Shown piece after piece: positions 54,108-63,883 of a stretch of DNA of 64,000 nt (the first letter of the stretch is position 1; each line of letters starts with the position of its first letter). Source of the stretch: Vibrio hyugaensis (GTDB lineage Bacteria; Pseudomonadota; Gammaproteobacteria; Enterobacterales; Vibrionaceae). The notes under the pieces were generated by a model. It was not told the DNA's origin. It was given only the letters and a program-made list of their open reading frames with translations, and ran no database searches. The stretch lies in contig NZ_CP025795.1 in the NCBI RefSeq assembly GCF_002906655.1, positions 1,426,001 to 1,490,000 on the forward strand, given 5' to 3'. The translations under genes were made by a program, and so were the position numbers.

Positions 54108-55010
54108 TCACCCAGCTGCTTCGCGCTTCTCTTTGGTGACTAACCAACACATCAACGAACCAACCGTGACCATAACGACACCTTGCCAGAAGCTGTGGCT
54201 TAGAGTGACGCCTAGAATAATAGAAGAAAACAGAGCAGAGAAAATCGGCGTAAAGTAAGACAAGGTTGCGAGAAACACCATATTGCCGCCAACAATCGCG
54301 ATGTTCCACAATCCGTAGCCACCCGCCATTAAAGCTGCAGACGCCACTAAGTACCCCATAGCTTCCCAACTGAATGCCATTGGCGGCTCATCAGTGAAGG
54401 CGTATTTGATCCACAAAGAGATGGCTGTCGCGATAAAGAACAAAGTGATCGCGTTATGCTTAGATTGTTGTCTTTGAGTCAAGTTGCAATACACCGCCCA
54501 GATGACTGCGCCTGCAAATGCCATGAAGTAAACAATCGGGTTGCTACTGATATTCGCGACTAACTGCTTAGGAGATAAACCGCTATCCCCACTGACTGTC
54601 CACGCTACCCCAATGAATGCCAACATAACTGCCGGGTACAATAACCAGTTCGGCTTTTTGTTACTGCCCAATACAGCAAACAACACGGTTAGCGCAGGCC
54701 ATAGATAATTGACGATAGAAACTTCAATCGCTTGAGAACGTGAGTTTGAGTACCCTAATGCCAGCGCGAGAAAGATCTCGTAACAGACGAACATCGCCCC
54801 ACCGAGAACCAAATACTTGGGCGAGAAATACGACAGCTTGGGAATACCAACCACTATCAGTAAGAAGATAGCACTCAAAGAGTACAACATGGCCGAGCCA
54901 CCAACGGGGCCCAAACTTTCAGTTACTAATCTCGCAATGCCTAGCAAACAGCTCCAAGAGAGAATGGCGATACAACCATAAAGGGTGAAACGAAACTGAT
55001 AGGATTGCAT
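54108..55010 (-). CDS. yddG: Aromatic amino acid exporter YddG (DMT superfamily)
   Basis: A 300-residue, ten-helix transporter. It matches E. coli YddG closely in pattern: RLVTESLGPVGGSAMLYSLSA, YEIFLALALGYSNSRSQAIE, VSIVNYLWPALTVLFAVL, AFIGAVIWAVYCNLTQRQ-like, and SFWQGVVMVTVGSLMCWL near the C-terminus. YddG exports phenylalanine, tyrosine and tryptophan. It lies next to the tandem repeat array, which ends 15 nt after its stop. No TyrR box was noticed in its short upstream region. Confidence 0.92.
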   Translation of the reverse strand: MQSYQFRFTLYGCIAILSWSCLLGIARLVTESLGPVGGSAMLYSLSAIFLLIVVGIPKLSYFSPKYLVLGGAMFVCYEIFLALALGYSNSRSQAIEVSIVNYLWPALTVLFAVLGSNKKPNWLLYPAVMLAFIGVAWTVSGDSGLSPKQLVANISSNPIVYFMAFAGAVIWAVYCNLTQRQQSKHNAITLFFIATAISLWIKYAFTDEPPMAFSWEAMGYLVASAALMAGGYGLWNIAIVGGNMVFLATLSYFTPIFSALFSSIILGVTLSHSFWQGVVMVTVGSLMCWLVTKEKREAAG

Positions 55011-55139
55011 GTTATCTATGTGACCTACTGCTCATGAATGCCAAAGGAAACTGCAGCTTAACTCAAAAATGATCCGCTTCAACGTACTCTTTTTCCAAAA
55101 TCGGTATAAAAACCACTCTATTAAGCGGTTGGAGTCGAT

Positions 55140-55289
55140 ATGAAACATTTTCTGCCTTCGAGTGTCATGCTGACACCGTTTGTTGTGCGCTACTATGAAG
55201 AAGATGATGATGAGCGTGAAAACGTTGAAACACATTCGGAAACGCATGGTCTAGATAGTGAAAAACAATCTAAGGAACGTTCAGAGTAA
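55140..55289 (+). CDS. Small acidic protein (49 aa) upstream of elbB
   Basis: A 49-residue ORF with GGAG 5 nt before the ATG at 55140. It starts MKHFLPSSVMLTPFVVRYY and continues with a very acidic run (EEDDDERENVE), then a polar tail. It ends 12 nt before the elbB ATG, so the two are probably co-transcribed. No family is recognised. The good ribosome site and tight spacing support it as a real small protein. Confidence 0.55.
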   Translation: MKHFLPSSVMLTPFVVRYYEEDDDERENVETHSETHGLDSEKQSKERSE

Positions 55290-55301
55290 AGGAATCCAAT
55301 C

Positions 55302-55952
55302 ATGAAAAAAGTCGCAGTCATTTTAAGTGGTTCAGGCGTTTACGACGGCTCTGAGATCCACGAAGCCGTACTGGCGCTCTATGCCATAGAAAAAGCTGGC
55401 GCTACTTGGCACTGCTTTGCACCCAACATCAGCCAACTTCACGTCATTAATCACCTTACCGGTGAAGAAATGGATGAAACACGCAACGTCCTGATCGAAT
55501 CAGCTCGTATCGCACGCGGAAACATTGACGATGTCGCCAAACTTAACGTTGATGAGTTCGATGCCCTACTGCTTCCAGGTGGATTTGGTGCCGCGAAAAA
55601 CTTAACCGACTTCGCCGTCTCGGGCGCAGAGTGTTCGATTAATAATCACGTAGCCCAAGCGTGTCGTGCATTCGCTCAAGCGGGCAAACCTGCAGGTTAT
55701 TTATGCATCGCACCAACCATTATCCCTATGATTTACGATCAAGGTGTAAAAGGCACAATTGGTAACGATGAAGCCACTGCAGCAGCATTTGGTCATATGG
55801 GGGGTGAGCACGTCAATTGTCAGGTGGATGAAATCTATTTCGATGAAAAACACAACGTACTTTCAACACCAGCTTATATGTTAGCGGAGAATATATCTCA
55901 AGCCGCTTCAGGTATTGAAAAACTAGTAGATAAGTTAGTCGAAATTGCCTAA
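55302..55952 (+). CDS. elbB: Isoprenoid biosynthesis glyoxalase ElbB
   Basis: A 216-residue DJ-1/PfpI superfamily protein. Typical ElbB features are VAVILSGSGVYDGSEIHEAV, FAPNISQLHVINHLTGE, DALLLPGGFGAAKNLTDFA and the nucleophile Cys in AGYLCIAPTIIP. E. coli ElbB shows weak glyoxalase activity and a role in isoprenoid output. AAAGGA precedes the ATG. A terminator at 55985 follows. Confidence 0.95.
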   Translation: MKKVAVILSGSGVYDGSEIHEAVLALYAIEKAGATWHCFAPNISQLHVINHLTGEEMDETRNVLIESARIARGNIDDVAKLNVDEFDALLLPGGFGAAKNLTDFAVSGAECSINNHVAQACRAFAQAGKPAGYLCIAPTIIPMIYDQGVKGTIGNDEATAAAFGHMGGEHVNCQVDEIYFDEKHNVLSTPAYMLAENISQAASGIEKLVDKLVEIA

Positions 55953-55984
55953 ATCGAAAACGTTTGCTTAAAGCACACCATACG

Positions 55985-56023
55985 AACCCCCATTGATAGA
56001 CTACATATTAATGGGGGTTTTTT
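55985..56023 (+). terminator. Terminator after elbB
   Basis: AACCCCCATT (55985-55994) pairs with AATGGGGGTT (56010-56019) and continues into Ts. Confidence 0.93.
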
Positions 56024-56119
56024 ATACTTTAGTCGAATTGAGATATAAACCGTACGAATCTTGTTATTTTGGCCAATCGTTTGCGTGATAAATGAGATAT
56101 TTCAGCTACGTTAAGTAGG

Positions 56120-56188
56120 TGTTGCACCACCTCACTGTGCAACAAGACTGTCATCACACTTTCAGCCCTCAAGATACCCCTAAGGGGT
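56120..56188. promoter_or_regulatory. Two palindromes upstream of the iron-type alcohol dehydrogenase
   Basis: TGTTGCAC (56120-56127) and GTGCAACA (56137-56144) form an 8-bp inverted repeat with a 9-bp spacer. ACCCCTAAGGGGT at 56176-56188 is a perfect odd palindrome. Both lie in the 334-nt gap between elbB and the dehydrogenase and look like operator sites. The second resembles a NarL/NarP heptamer pair (TACYYMT inverted) but has a 1-bp rather than 2-bp spacer. No regulator is encoded next to them. Confidence 0.45.
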
Positions 56189-56286
56189 TAAACTTGTCCT
56201 AGATCAATCTAAATCAAGAACGGGGTATGCAAGAGTAAATGACAGATTAAGAAAGATTATTAAAAATAACGACGGAGCAATCCAAT

Positions 56287-57435
56287 ATGACAAGTGCATT
56301 TTTTATCCCTACCGTAAACCTAATGGGCGCTGGTTGTTTGAAAGACGCAGCAGACAGCATCCAATCTCAAGGCTTCAAAAAAGGTTTGATTGTTACGGAT
56401 AAGATTCTTAACCAAATCGGTGTAGTAAAGCAGGTTCAAGATCTACTAACAGAACGCGACGTAGCAACTGTTGTGTTCGATGGCACTCAACCAAACCCGA
56501 CTATCAGCAACGTTAACGACGGCTTAGCACTTCTTACTGATAACGAATGTGACTTCGTTATCTCTCTAGGCGGCGGTTCACCACACGACTGTGCGAAAGG
56601 TATCGCGCTTGTTGCTTCTAACGGCGGCAAAATCGCAGATTACGAAGGCGTAGACCAATCTGCAAAACCAATGATGCCACTTATCGCAATCAACACGACT
56701 GCGGGTACCGCATCTGAAATGACGCGTTTCTGCATCATCACTGACGAAGAGCGTCACATTAAGATGGCTATCGTTGATAAGCACACAACACCGCTTATCT
56801 CTGTAAACGATCCAGAGCTAATGCTAGCTAAACCTGCTTCGCTAACTGCGGCAACAGGTATGGATGCCCTAACTCACGCGATTGAAGCTTACGTATCTAT
56901 CGCGGCAACACCAATCACTGATGCGGTAGCAATCAAAGCGATTGAACTTATCCAAGCGTACCTCCGCACAGCAGTGAAAAACGGTGAAGATCTAGAAGCT
57001 CGTGAACAAATGGCATACGCACAGTTCATGGCGGGTATGGCGTTCAACAACGCTTCTCTAGGTTACGTACACGCAATGGCACACCAACTAGGTGGTTTCT
57101 ACGACCTTCCACACGGTGTTTGTAACGCGATTCTTCTACCTCATGTACAGCGTTACAATGCGCAAGTATGTCCTGAGCGTCTACGTGATGTAGCAAAAGC
57201 AATGGGCGTAAACGTAGAAGGCATGTCTGCTGAAGAAGGTGCAGCAGCAGCAATCGACGCAATCGTAACTCTAGCGAAAGATGTGGGTATCCCTGCAGGT
57301 ATCAAAGAGCTTGGTGCGAAACTAGAAGACATCCCAACACTAGCAGACAACGCACTGAAAGACGCTTGTGGTTTCACTAACCCTAAACAAGCAACTCACG
57401 AAGAAATCTCTAAGATCTTCGAAGAAGCGATGTAA
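56287..57435 (+). CDS. Iron-containing alcohol dehydrogenase
   Basis: A 382-residue group III dehydrogenase. NAD-binding region [18 protein letters not shown] and [18 protein letters not shown] are followed by the metal site: Asp in [14 protein letters not shown] (with His) and two His in [26 protein letters not shown]. Length and motifs are close to E. coli YiaY and Zymomonas AdhB. It reduces aldehydes or oxidises short alcohols; natural substrate unknown. It is flanked by two palindromes upstream and a terminator at 57471. Confidence 0.94.
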   Translation: MTSAFFIPTVNLMGAGCLKDAADSIQSQGFKKGLIVTDKILNQIGVVKQVQDLLTERDVATVVFDGTQPNPTISNVNDGLALLTDNECDFVISLGGGSPHDCAKGIALVASNGGKIADYEGVDQSAKPMMPLIAINTTAGTASEMTRFCIITDEERHIKMAIVDKHTTPLISVNDPELMLAKPASLTAATGMDALTHAIEAYVSIAATPITDAVAIKAIELIQAYLRTAVKNGEDLEAREQMAYAQFMAGMAFNNASLGYVHAMAHQLGGFYDLPHGVCNAILLPHVQRYNAQVCPERLRDVAKAMGVNVEGMSAEEGAAAAIDAIVTLAKDVGIPAGIKELGAKLEDIPTLADNALKDACGFTNPKQATHEEISKIFEEAM

Positions 57436-57470
57436 TCTCGCTACATAAACAATTCTCTAGCCTTAATTCA

Positions 57471-57500
57471 ATCCCCGATCTCGTATCGGGGATTTTTTAC
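57471..57500 (+). terminator. Terminator after the alcohol dehydrogenase
   Basis: ATCCCCGAT (57471-57479) pairs with ATCGGGGAT (57485-57493), followed by TTTTT. Confidence 0.92.
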
Positions 57501-57584
57501 ATTCTTATACAATCCATGCTCTGCAAAACGTTCTCTTTTAGTGTTAGCTTTTAAGCATTAACACGATTCATATTGGAAGGAACC

Positions 57585-58661
57585 ATGAGAACGATTGCTG
57601 CTGCCCTACTCGCTTGTTTATCCTTTTCTGCCAACGCTGATGAATACCGCGCCAACGAAGTGGCGAATGGATTTCAGATCCCTTGGGGGATCGAATTCTT
57701 AGATAACCAACGCGTTATCGTCAATGAAAAGAACGGTACGGTTTCATTACTGGATATCACATCAGGCAAACCTCAAAAGCTGTTTAATGTCCCCGATGTG
57801 AACACCAGTGGACAAGCTGGCTTATTGGATGTTGCGCTAGCACCGAATGCCGATAAGCAAAACCCGCAACTCTTCTTTACCTACAGCAAGCGCACGAGTA
57901 AAGGCAATACGGTGGCGTTAGCGACTGCGCAATTGCAAAACAATCAACTTGTGGGTTGGAAAGATCTCTTTGTTGCTGATGCCATCACCGACACAGGGCG
58001 TCACTACGGCAGTCGACTTTCATTTGTTGACGACAAAGTTTACTTCTCGATTGGTGACCGCGGTGAACGTGATAATGGGCAAGACACTCGAACCCATGCT
58101 GGCAGTATTCTTCGCCTCAACCTTGATGGTTCGGTTCCGCAAGACAACCCTTTCAAACCTTCCCAAGCTCGCCCTGAAATATGGAGTTACGGGCACCGCA
58201 ACCCACAAGGCATGTTTTACGACGAAGCAACAAAACAGCTGTGGTCGATTGAACATGGACCACGCGGCGGCGATGAAATAAACCTAATCAAGAAAGGCGC
58301 GAACTACGGCTGGGCAAAAGTCTCTCATGGTAAAGAATATTGGGGGCCGTTGGACGTCGGTGAAGCTAAGTCGTTACCGGGAATGGAAGACCCGAAGCTG
58401 GTTTACATCCCTTCTATCGCACCCAGCAATATGATTTTGTACCGTGGCGATAAATACCCAGAGTTGGACGGAAAAATCCTCGCCGGTGCATTGAAACTGG
58501 CGCACATCAACGTGGTTTCGATTGAGAATGGCAAGCTCACCGAATCAAAAAGATTGATGGAGGATCTTGGTGAGCGAGTAAGAGATATAACCATCAGCCC
58601 CGATGGTTATATCTACTTTTCCACCGACAGCGGCAAAATCTTTCGTCTTGAGGAGAAATAG
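57585..58661 (+). CDS. PQQ-dependent aldose sugar dehydrogenase (YliI-like)
   Basis: A 358-residue periplasmic enzyme from ATG 57585 with AAGGA upstream. The signal peptide is residues 1-18, ending SANA. The six-bladed propeller shows PWGIEFLDNQRVIVNEKNG, GQAGLLDVALAPN, YGSRLSFVDDKVYFSIGDRG, EIWSYGHRNPQGMFYD and EHGPRGGDEINLIKKGANYGW. The His, Arg and Asn residues in the last two bind PQQ/Ca in E. coli YliI. It oxidises aldose sugars; PQQ synthesis genes are not in the window, so the cofactor may be acquired. Convergent with the LD-carboxypeptidase. Confidence 0.92.
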   Translation: MRTIAAALLACLSFSANADEYRANEVANGFQIPWGIEFLDNQRVIVNEKNGTVSLLDITSGKPQKLFNVPDVNTSGQAGLLDVALAPNADKQNPQLFFTYSKRTSKGNTVALATAQLQNNQLVGWKDLFVADAITDTGRHYGSRLSFVDDKVYFSIGDRGERDNGQDTRTHAGSILRLNLDGSVPQDNPFKPSQARPEIWSYGHRNPQGMFYDEATKQLWSIEHGPRGGDEINLIKKGANYGWAKVSHGKEYWGPLDVGEAKSLPGMEDPKLVYIPSIAPSNMILYRGDKYPELDGKILAGALKLAHINVVSIENGKLTESKRLMEDLGERVRDITISPDGYIYFSTDSGKIFRLEEK

Positions 58662-58670
58662 TTTTCTCTG

Positions 58671-58698
58671 AAGAGCTAGTCTGACAAAGCTAGCTCTT
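58671..58698. terminator. Bidirectional hairpin between the sugar dehydrogenase and LD-carboxypeptidase genes
   Basis: AAGAGCTAG (58671-58679) pairs with CTAGCTCTT (58690-58698). It overlaps the stop codon of the leftward gene. Confidence 0.75.
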
Positions 58699-59685
58699 TA
58701 AACTTACTACGACTGTTTCATTGTCAAAATCGAGCGTCATGGTCGAGCCCAATGGAACGGTGAGCATTGGGTGCGTATGGCAGCTATCAAAGTCATACAA
58801 AATCGGCAGTGGTTGACCGTTAAGCGCTTCTAACAACACGTCTATAGGTGCTCGCCCTGTGCCTTTATCGTTGAACTTTTCATGCTTGCCAAGAACAACC
58901 GCACTGACTTTATCAAACACACCGGAAAGCTTGAGCAGCGCAAAAGAACGTTCGACCGTTTCAATGCCCTGCAAGCAATCTTCCACCAGCAAAATATCGC
59001 CTTGTTCGATACTCGGCATAAACTCACTTGCCCAAATACCCGTCATGGTATTGAGGTTGCCACCAATCAAACGCCCTGTGAGCTTGCCCTCACCTTTGAA
59101 GTGCCACTGGTTTTGCAAGGTTTGCTTTGCACGATCTTGTTCGCCCCACTCTATCCATTCATCCGTCCAGCCTTGAGGCATTGCGTATTGATGCGCCAAG
59201 CCATCTAACATATTCACTATCGATTCGAACGAAGCGAAGGTCTCGTCCACCAATGGCGGGAATTCACCTAGCGACGCCACCAAAGCGGGACCATAGAAAG
59301 TGACGATGCCGGTTTGTGCGTAAATGCCCATGAGTAACGCCGTCACATCCGAATAGCCAACAATGATCTTGGGATCTTTCTTCAATGCCTCGTAATCAAT
59401 GTAAGGCAACAATGAGTTACTGTTGTTGCCACCGATGGTCGACATAATACAACGCACTTCGGGATCACGAATCAGTGCATTCAATTCTTCTACTCGCTCT
59501 TGAATCGAACCCGAGCGATATTGGTCAGTTTTGCCCGTTAAGCTGCCTGCTTTTAGCTGGTAACCATGGGATTCTACATAAGCTTTGGCACGCTCAAAAC
59601 GCGCAGGTGCGAACACCGTGGCTGGAGAGGATGGCGAGAAAAAGCCGATGGTACCGCCTTTTTGCAATGGTTTAGGAATGATCAT
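58690..59685 (-). CDS. LD-carboxypeptidase / MccF-like serine peptidase (S66)
   Basis: A 331-residue S66 family peptidase. ATG 59685 is chosen because AAGGA lies 6 nt upstream; an ATG eight codons earlier exists. The catalytic Ser is in IVGYSDVTALL, the Glu near LLVEDCLQGIETVERSF, and the His in FDSCHTHPMLTVPLG. Members trim murein peptides in the cytoplasm, or, as MccF, cleave processed microcin C. This length (about 330) with the N-terminal GGTIGFFSPSSPA fits the MccF-like branch. Substrate here unknown. Confidence 0.9.
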   Translation of the reverse strand: MIIPKPLQKGGTIGFFSPSSPATVFAPARFERAKAYVESHGYQLKAGSLTGKTDQYRSGSIQERVEELNALIRDPEVRCIMSTIGGNNSNSLLPYIDYEALKKDPKIIVGYSDVTALLMGIYAQTGIVTFYGPALVASLGEFPPLVDETFASFESIVNMLDGLAHQYAMPQGWTDEWIEWGEQDRAKQTLQNQWHFKGEGKLTGRLIGGNLNTMTGIWASEFMPSIEQGDILLVEDCLQGIETVERSFALLKLSGVFDKVSAVVLGKHEKFNDKGTGRAPIDVLLEALNGQPLPILYDFDSCHTHPMLTVPLGSTMTLDFDNETVVVSLKS

Positions 59686-59809
59686 GCGCGTCCTTGTTTT
59701 GTGATACATGGTTTATTTATTTTCGTACAATCTAAGCAGAAGAATCTAAACTTAACAATAACCTTTTGTTTTTTAAAACGATAGTTCGGTTAAGTTGTAC
59801 GAGGTCATT

Positions 59810-60424
59810 ATGATTCCATTCCCTTTACAGCTCGATAAAATTAAAGCCGTGGTGTTTGATTTAGACAACACCTTGGTGAGTTCTGATATGAACTTCGGCG
59901 AATTGCGACAACAGCTTGGTTGTCCGCAGAGTGAAGATCTATTGGATTTTGTCGACGCACTTGAGCATCCTCACCATAGAGAGCACGCTCATAACGTGAT
60001 ATTTGATTACGAGATTTCTGATGCTGAGCAGTCGACCCCCATGATTGGCTGCCATGAATTGCTCGCCCACTTGCATCAAAACGAAATCAAAACCGCTATC
60101 GTGACGCGCAACTGCCAAATCGCCACGCAGCGCAAACTAGAACACAACCAAATTTCAGTGGAGCGAGTCATCACTCGTGAATGCTTCCCGCCCAAGCCAG
60201 ACCCATTGTCTTTGCAGGTGTTGGCGAAAGAGTGGCGTTTGATGCCGGATGAAGTGCTTTATGTCGGCGATTACCTTTACGACTTACAGGCGGCGTATAA
60301 CGCGCAGATGCCCTCTTGCCTTGTGCATCATGGTAATAAGGAAACCTTCAATGACTCAGCCTCGTTGGCGCTTAATGAACTCAGCGATTTATTGAGCCAT
60401 TTCCAATCCTTACCACGCAAATAA
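59810..60424 (+). CDS. HAD-superfamily phosphatase
   Basis: A 204-residue hydrolase from ATG 59810 (GAGG 5 nt upstream; a TTG five codons earlier is not used). Motif I is AVVFDLDNTLVSSD with nucleophile and acid Asp, motif II is IVTRN, motif III Lys in CFPPKPDPL, and motif IV is VLYVGDYLYDLQAA. A helical cap of about 60 residues lies between I and II. Substrate unknown (phosphoglycolate-like phosphatase pattern). Confidence 0.9.
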   Translation: MIPFPLQLDKIKAVVFDLDNTLVSSDMNFGELRQQLGCPQSEDLLDFVDALEHPHHREHAHNVIFDYEISDAEQSTPMIGCHELLAHLHQNEIKTAIVTRNCQIATQRKLEHNQISVERVITRECFPPKPDPLSLQVLAKEWRLMPDEVLYVGDYLYDLQAAYNAQMPSCLVHHGNKETFNDSASLALNELSDLLSHFQSLPRK

Positions 60425-60453
60425 AGCACTCACATAAAACACGCACACAAAAA

Positions 60454-60475
60454 AAGGGGCACTGATGCGCCCCTT
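60454..60475 (-). terminator. Terminator of dps
   Basis: AAGGGGC (60454-60460) pairs with GCCCCTT (60469-60475). Read on the minus strand it runs into a long T stretch, 58 nt after the dps stop. Confidence 0.82.
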
Positions 60476-60533
60476 ATGACTTATTCCCGATTTGTTCATG
60501 CGTTCCCAAGTGAGTACTTGGGTGATGCCCAGC

Positions 60534-61013
60534 TTAGCCTTGTAGGTAAGCGTTCAGCATCCACATTAGTTTTTCTTGCTCACGGATGTAGTCACCCATC
60601 AATGCCGCTGTACCTTCGTCGTCTGCTTCACTCGCGTTTTGTAGGATCTCACGCTGTTTTAGAAGTAAAACGCTAAAGCCTTGAACCAGACCTTGCACAC
60701 ACTCCTCACCAGAAGTCGCGTTTTGATGTTCTTTAATTTCACTTGCTTCCAAGTAGTTGCTGAATGCGTGCGCTGGCGTGTGACCCAAAGTTAGAATACG
60801 CTCAGCAAGCTCATCGATTTTTGTTTGTAGGTCAGTGTAGATTTCTTCAAATTTTACGTGCAGTTCGAAGAATTGCTGACCTTTGATATTCCAGTGGTAA
60901 CCACGTGAGTTCATGTACAACACTTGGTAATGTGCTAGTAGCTGGTTGAGTTGTTGTGCTAGTTGTGCTGACTGTTCGCTATCTAGACCAATTAGGCTTA
61001 CTTGTTTATTCAT
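60534..61013 (-). CDS. dps: Dps-family DNA-binding ferritin
   Basis: A 159-residue dodecameric iron-storing, DNA-protecting protein. ATG 61013 is preferred: AGGAG is 7 nt upstream of it but only 1 nt from the ATG two codons earlier. The ferroxidase ligands lie in the two helix segments with YHWNIKGQQFFELHVKFEEIYTDL (His, Asp, Glu). The short N-terminal tail has only one Lys, so DNA binding through it may be weak. Cytoplasmic. Usually induced by oxidative stress or starvation; the upstream hairpin ATACCAATC/GATTGGTAT (61035-61078) is of unknown role. Confidence 0.94.
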   Translation of the reverse strand: MNKQVSLIGLDSEQSAQLAQQLNQLLAHYQVLYMNSRGYHWNIKGQQFFELHVKFEEIYTDLQTKIDELAERILTLGHTPAHAFSNYLEASEIKEHQNATSGEECVQGLVQGFSVLLLKQREILQNASEADDEGTAALMGDYIREQEKLMWMLNAYLQG

Positions 61014-61034
61014 AATCATGCTCCTAGAAGGATG

Positions 61035-61078
61035 ATACCAATCGTAGTAACGAACGATTCTCTTACTGGGATTGGTAT
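61035..61078. repeat. Inverted repeat ATACCAATC/GATTGGTAT upstream of dps
   Basis: The 9-bp perfect arms at 61035-61043 and 61070-61078 flank a 26-nt loop, between 22 and 65 nt upstream of the dps start. It could be an operator, an mRNA leader hairpin, or one of the short dispersed repeats common in Vibrio intergenic DNA. The rest of the 300-nt gap holds only the chemoreceptor terminator. Confidence 0.55.
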
Positions 61079-61221
61079 AAAGTTTAAAAATTCTTTTGCA
61101 GTATTTGCTGCCGATGGAGTCATATTACGACTCCGCCTCGGTGAAAGAAATTTGGTTTTAGCTATGATTTAAATAGCTAAATCCAATGAGCAAGTAGACG
61201 AATATCGGCGTATCATCCAAC

Positions 61222-61266
61222 AAAAAGCCCCAACCCTTTTTGTGTAAAAAGGATTGGGGCTTTTTT
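61222..61266 (-). terminator. Terminator of the chemoreceptor gene
   Basis: AAAAAGCCCCAACCCTTTTT pairs with AAAAAGGATTGGGGCTTTTT around GTGT (61222-61266), with one mismatch and T-runs on both strands. Confidence 0.92.
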
Positions 61267-61313
61267 ACTATTTGGTTAACGTTCAAAAGTAGATGAACAG
61301 ACGTAAACCTTAT

Positions 61314-63314
61314 CTACGCCGTTTTAAAAGTTGCCATCTGTTGATTCAGCTCGGTAACTTGCTCTTTTACTTGCAATGACGTCTCTGATGCACGTTGGCT
61401 GTTATTCGAAACTTCATCCACTGATTGAGTAATATTGGACATCAATCCAGTGATGGAATTGGTCGCATGAGATTGCTGCTCTGCCGCCGCCGCAAGTTCT
61501 GCCATTTGCCCATTCAAAGAACCAATTTGTTCAGTCGTGACGAGCAAGCGAGTGACGGCTTTCTCAATATGCTCTGCACCCTGCTCAGCAAGCGTCTGAC
61601 TGTGTTCTATTTCCTCAACCACCGAGTTGGTCGAACGTTGAATCGCATTAATGATGCCGTTGATTTCCGTCGTCGATTGAGTGGTACGTGTCGCCAACAT
61701 ACGAACCTCATCAGCAACCACGGCAAAGCCTCGCCCTTGATCACCCGCACGCGCAGCTTCTATCGCAGCATTCAATGCAAGCAAGTTGGTTTGCTCTGCC
61801 AAGCCTTCGATCACTTCGGTAACGCGGCCTATGGCTTCGCTCTCTTTACTCAACTGTGTCACTTGTGTGCTGGCGGTTTCAATACTGCCGTGCAAGTTTT
61901 CCATGGTAACTTTGTTTTGCTCTAGTGCATCACGGCCTTGCTCAATCTCGCCTTTTGAGTCGGAAAGCTTCTGCACTGATTGATTGGCTTGATCTAACGT
62001 GTTTCTTGCTGCTAAAGCAATCTCATCCAATTGACGTCCCATTTCAACAATGTTGATTTGTTGCTGTTCGACGTTCGATGATGTGACTTGCGCTGACTCC
62101 AACAATGCACCCATACTGGTATCAACCTGATGCGCTTTGCCACTTACCCCTTCCACAATGCTTGCCAACGATTGGTTCATGCGGTTTATGGAATCGGTAA
62201 GAACTGCCAATTCATCTTTACCAACAACAACCAATGGTGGCTGAGAAACATCCCCAGAGGCAATCGTCTTTGCTCGCTCTGACAAGCTCTTCACACGACG
62301 ACCAATGGTGTTACCCATGTATTTTGAAATCGCTACCGCAGCAAATAAAACCAATGCTACCGCAATCAACATAGTGGTCAGCACATTTTTGATCGACTGG
62401 TTAATGCCCTGTCCGCTCTGGTCTGCACGACCTTGTTGAGCCGAAACAATCGCCTCTAAACTCTGTTCCAACGCATTTGCAGAGGGCAATAACTCGTTGG
62501 CCATCAGCAAGTTTGATCCGTTCCATTTTGGTGACTGACGAAGCGCAATCACCTGCTCTGCCAGAGGAAAGTACAGTTGTTGCATCTCTTTAAACAGTGA
62601 CCAAAGTGATTTGTCGTTATCAGAAAGCCTATCCAGTTTACTGTCGATTTCCGCCACAGACTGATTGTGGTACTTAATCAAGTCATGGTATTTGTCCAGA
62701 TGATCTTGCTGCCCATACAACAGGAAATCTCGCAGAGCAGAAAGTGCATTGGCGAGCGAAGTATAGCTGTCGGCGTAGACTTTAAACAGGCGCTTTCTGT
62801 CTCCACCAAATGGGTTTCCTGACTCTTCGTTGATTAAGCTTTGAAGCTGATCAAGTGCCACTTCTGCAATGGGTGCCGCTTCGTTAATAAAGAGATTGTG
62901 CGCGGGTAAGTTCTCATCACTGTGGCTAAGCTCAATCAGCTTGTTTAGAGAGACTTTTACTGCGTCCCACTGGCTTTGAATCGCTTGAAAATCCTGTTCA
63001 GAGATCAAAGCCTGCAAAGTTGGAAGCGACTCGTCAGTAGACGTCATGATATTGCGCACATCCTCACTCAGACGCACGCTCGCCTCTTCATCACCACCTA
63101 ACAACATGTAGGCTCGGATAGAAGAAAGCGACGCTTGAACGGATTGTTGAATACCACGACTGGTGTCGACAGTAGGCAAATCGGATTTAAGTAACGAAGA
63201 GGCGTGTTGCTCTACGGTAGTGACGTTGCGATACGTGAATACCGCTGATGCCATAAAAAGTACGGCTAGCAGCACAAAACTGAGCTGCAACTTCCCTGAT
63301 ATCGTAAGGTTCAT
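61314..63314 (-). CDS. Methyl-accepting chemotaxis protein with helical periplasmic sensor
   Basis: A 666-residue chemoreceptor. Transmembrane segments at about 9-29 and 308-330 bracket an all-helical sensor of about 275 residues, a size that fits the helical bimodular (HBM) type known from McpS. A HAMP domain (about 332-385) and a long coiled-coil signalling domain follow. The hairpin tip is intact as [31 protein letters not shown]. No CheR-binding pentapeptide is at the C-terminus (ends MATFKTA). The ligand is unknown; HBM sensors often bind organic acids. Confidence 0.93.
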   Translation of the reverse strand: MNLTISGKLQLSFVLLAVLFMASAVFTYRNVTTVEQHASSLLKSDLPTVDTSRGIQQSVQASLSSIRAYMLLGGDEEASVRLSEDVRNIMTSTDESLPTLQALISEQDFQAIQSQWDAVKVSLNKLIELSHSDENLPAHNLFINEAAPIAEVALDQLQSLINEESGNPFGGDRKRLFKVYADSYTSLANALSALRDFLLYGQQDHLDKYHDLIKYHNQSVAEIDSKLDRLSDNDKSLWSLFKEMQQLYFPLAEQVIALRQSPKWNGSNLLMANELLPSANALEQSLEAIVSAQQGRADQSGQGINQSIKNVLTTMLIAVALVLFAAVAISKYMGNTIGRRVKSLSERAKTIASGDVSQPPLVVVGKDELAVLTDSINRMNQSLASIVEGVSGKAHQVDTSMGALLESAQVTSSNVEQQQINIVEMGRQLDEIALAARNTLDQANQSVQKLSDSKGEIEQGRDALEQNKVTMENLHGSIETASTQVTQLSKESEAIGRVTEVIEGLAEQTNLLALNAAIEAARAGDQGRGFAVVADEVRMLATRTTQSTTEINGIINAIQRSTNSVVEEIEHSQTLAEQGAEHIEKAVTRLLVTTEQIGSLNGQMAELAAAAEQQSHATNSITGLMSNITQSVDEVSNNSQRASETSLQVKEQVTELNQQMATFKTA

Positions 63315-63435
63315 CCATAAACTCCTGACAACGATGAGCCTTAAATATAACGATGTTTACAAAAATGTTAAATACGGGTATCAAAAGTTACTAAGAAAAC
63401 CATGTAAACCACTATTTCAAGACAAGAAATGGGAC

Positions 63436-63789
63436 TTATTCGAAGTATGGTATGCGCTCACTACGTAAAATCAGATAATTAACGTAAGTCGTTTCTAAGC
63501 AGTCTTGCTCCCACAACGAAAGAATCCGCTTGGTGGCAAAGTAGTAATCTTTATTACGCAGTAACACGCCCACCGTACGGCTGAGCTGCTCAAAGCGCTG
63601 TTGCTCATTAGCAGAGATATAATTGTCTTCATTTTGAATGATGGGCGCCAATCCATCGGCAAACCAATTGTTCAGAATTTCACGCATCTCAAGTTCCGAC
63701 TCTGGTACATCGATACTCGACAACTCACGATGCTGTGGTGGTGTCACTATGTACTTCGATGCCTTGGGCGAACTGACATAACGGTACAT
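63436..63789 (-). CDS. Conserved hypothetical protein (117 aa)
   Basis: A 117-residue soluble, charged protein with no recognised family. The body is helical (ELEMREILNNWFADGLAPII, EQQRFEQLSRTVGVLLRNKDYYFATKRILSLWEQD). GGAGG lies 5 nt before the ATG. No signal peptide or membrane segment. It ends 122 nt from the chemoreceptor gene on the same strand but a promoter gap separates them. Confidence 0.7.
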   Translation of the reverse strand: MYRYVSSPKASKYIVTPPQHRELSSIDVPESELEMREILNNWFADGLAPIIQNEDNYISANEQQRFEQLSRTVGVLLRNKDYYFATKRILSLWEQDCLETTYVNYLILRSERIPYFE

Positions 63790-63883
63790 GTCGCTCCTCC
63801 TTGTGATTCATTCTTTAACTAGCTAAGAATACTTTTTTCAATTTCCAAGTTTTTTCTACGGCTCATAGAAAGAAACCCAACAA

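Noticed and set aside
56176..56188. NarL/NarP binding site
   Set aside because: The palindrome ACCCCTAAGGGGT looks similar to an inverted heptamer pair, but the spacer is 1 bp instead of 2, so I list it only as an unnamed dyad.
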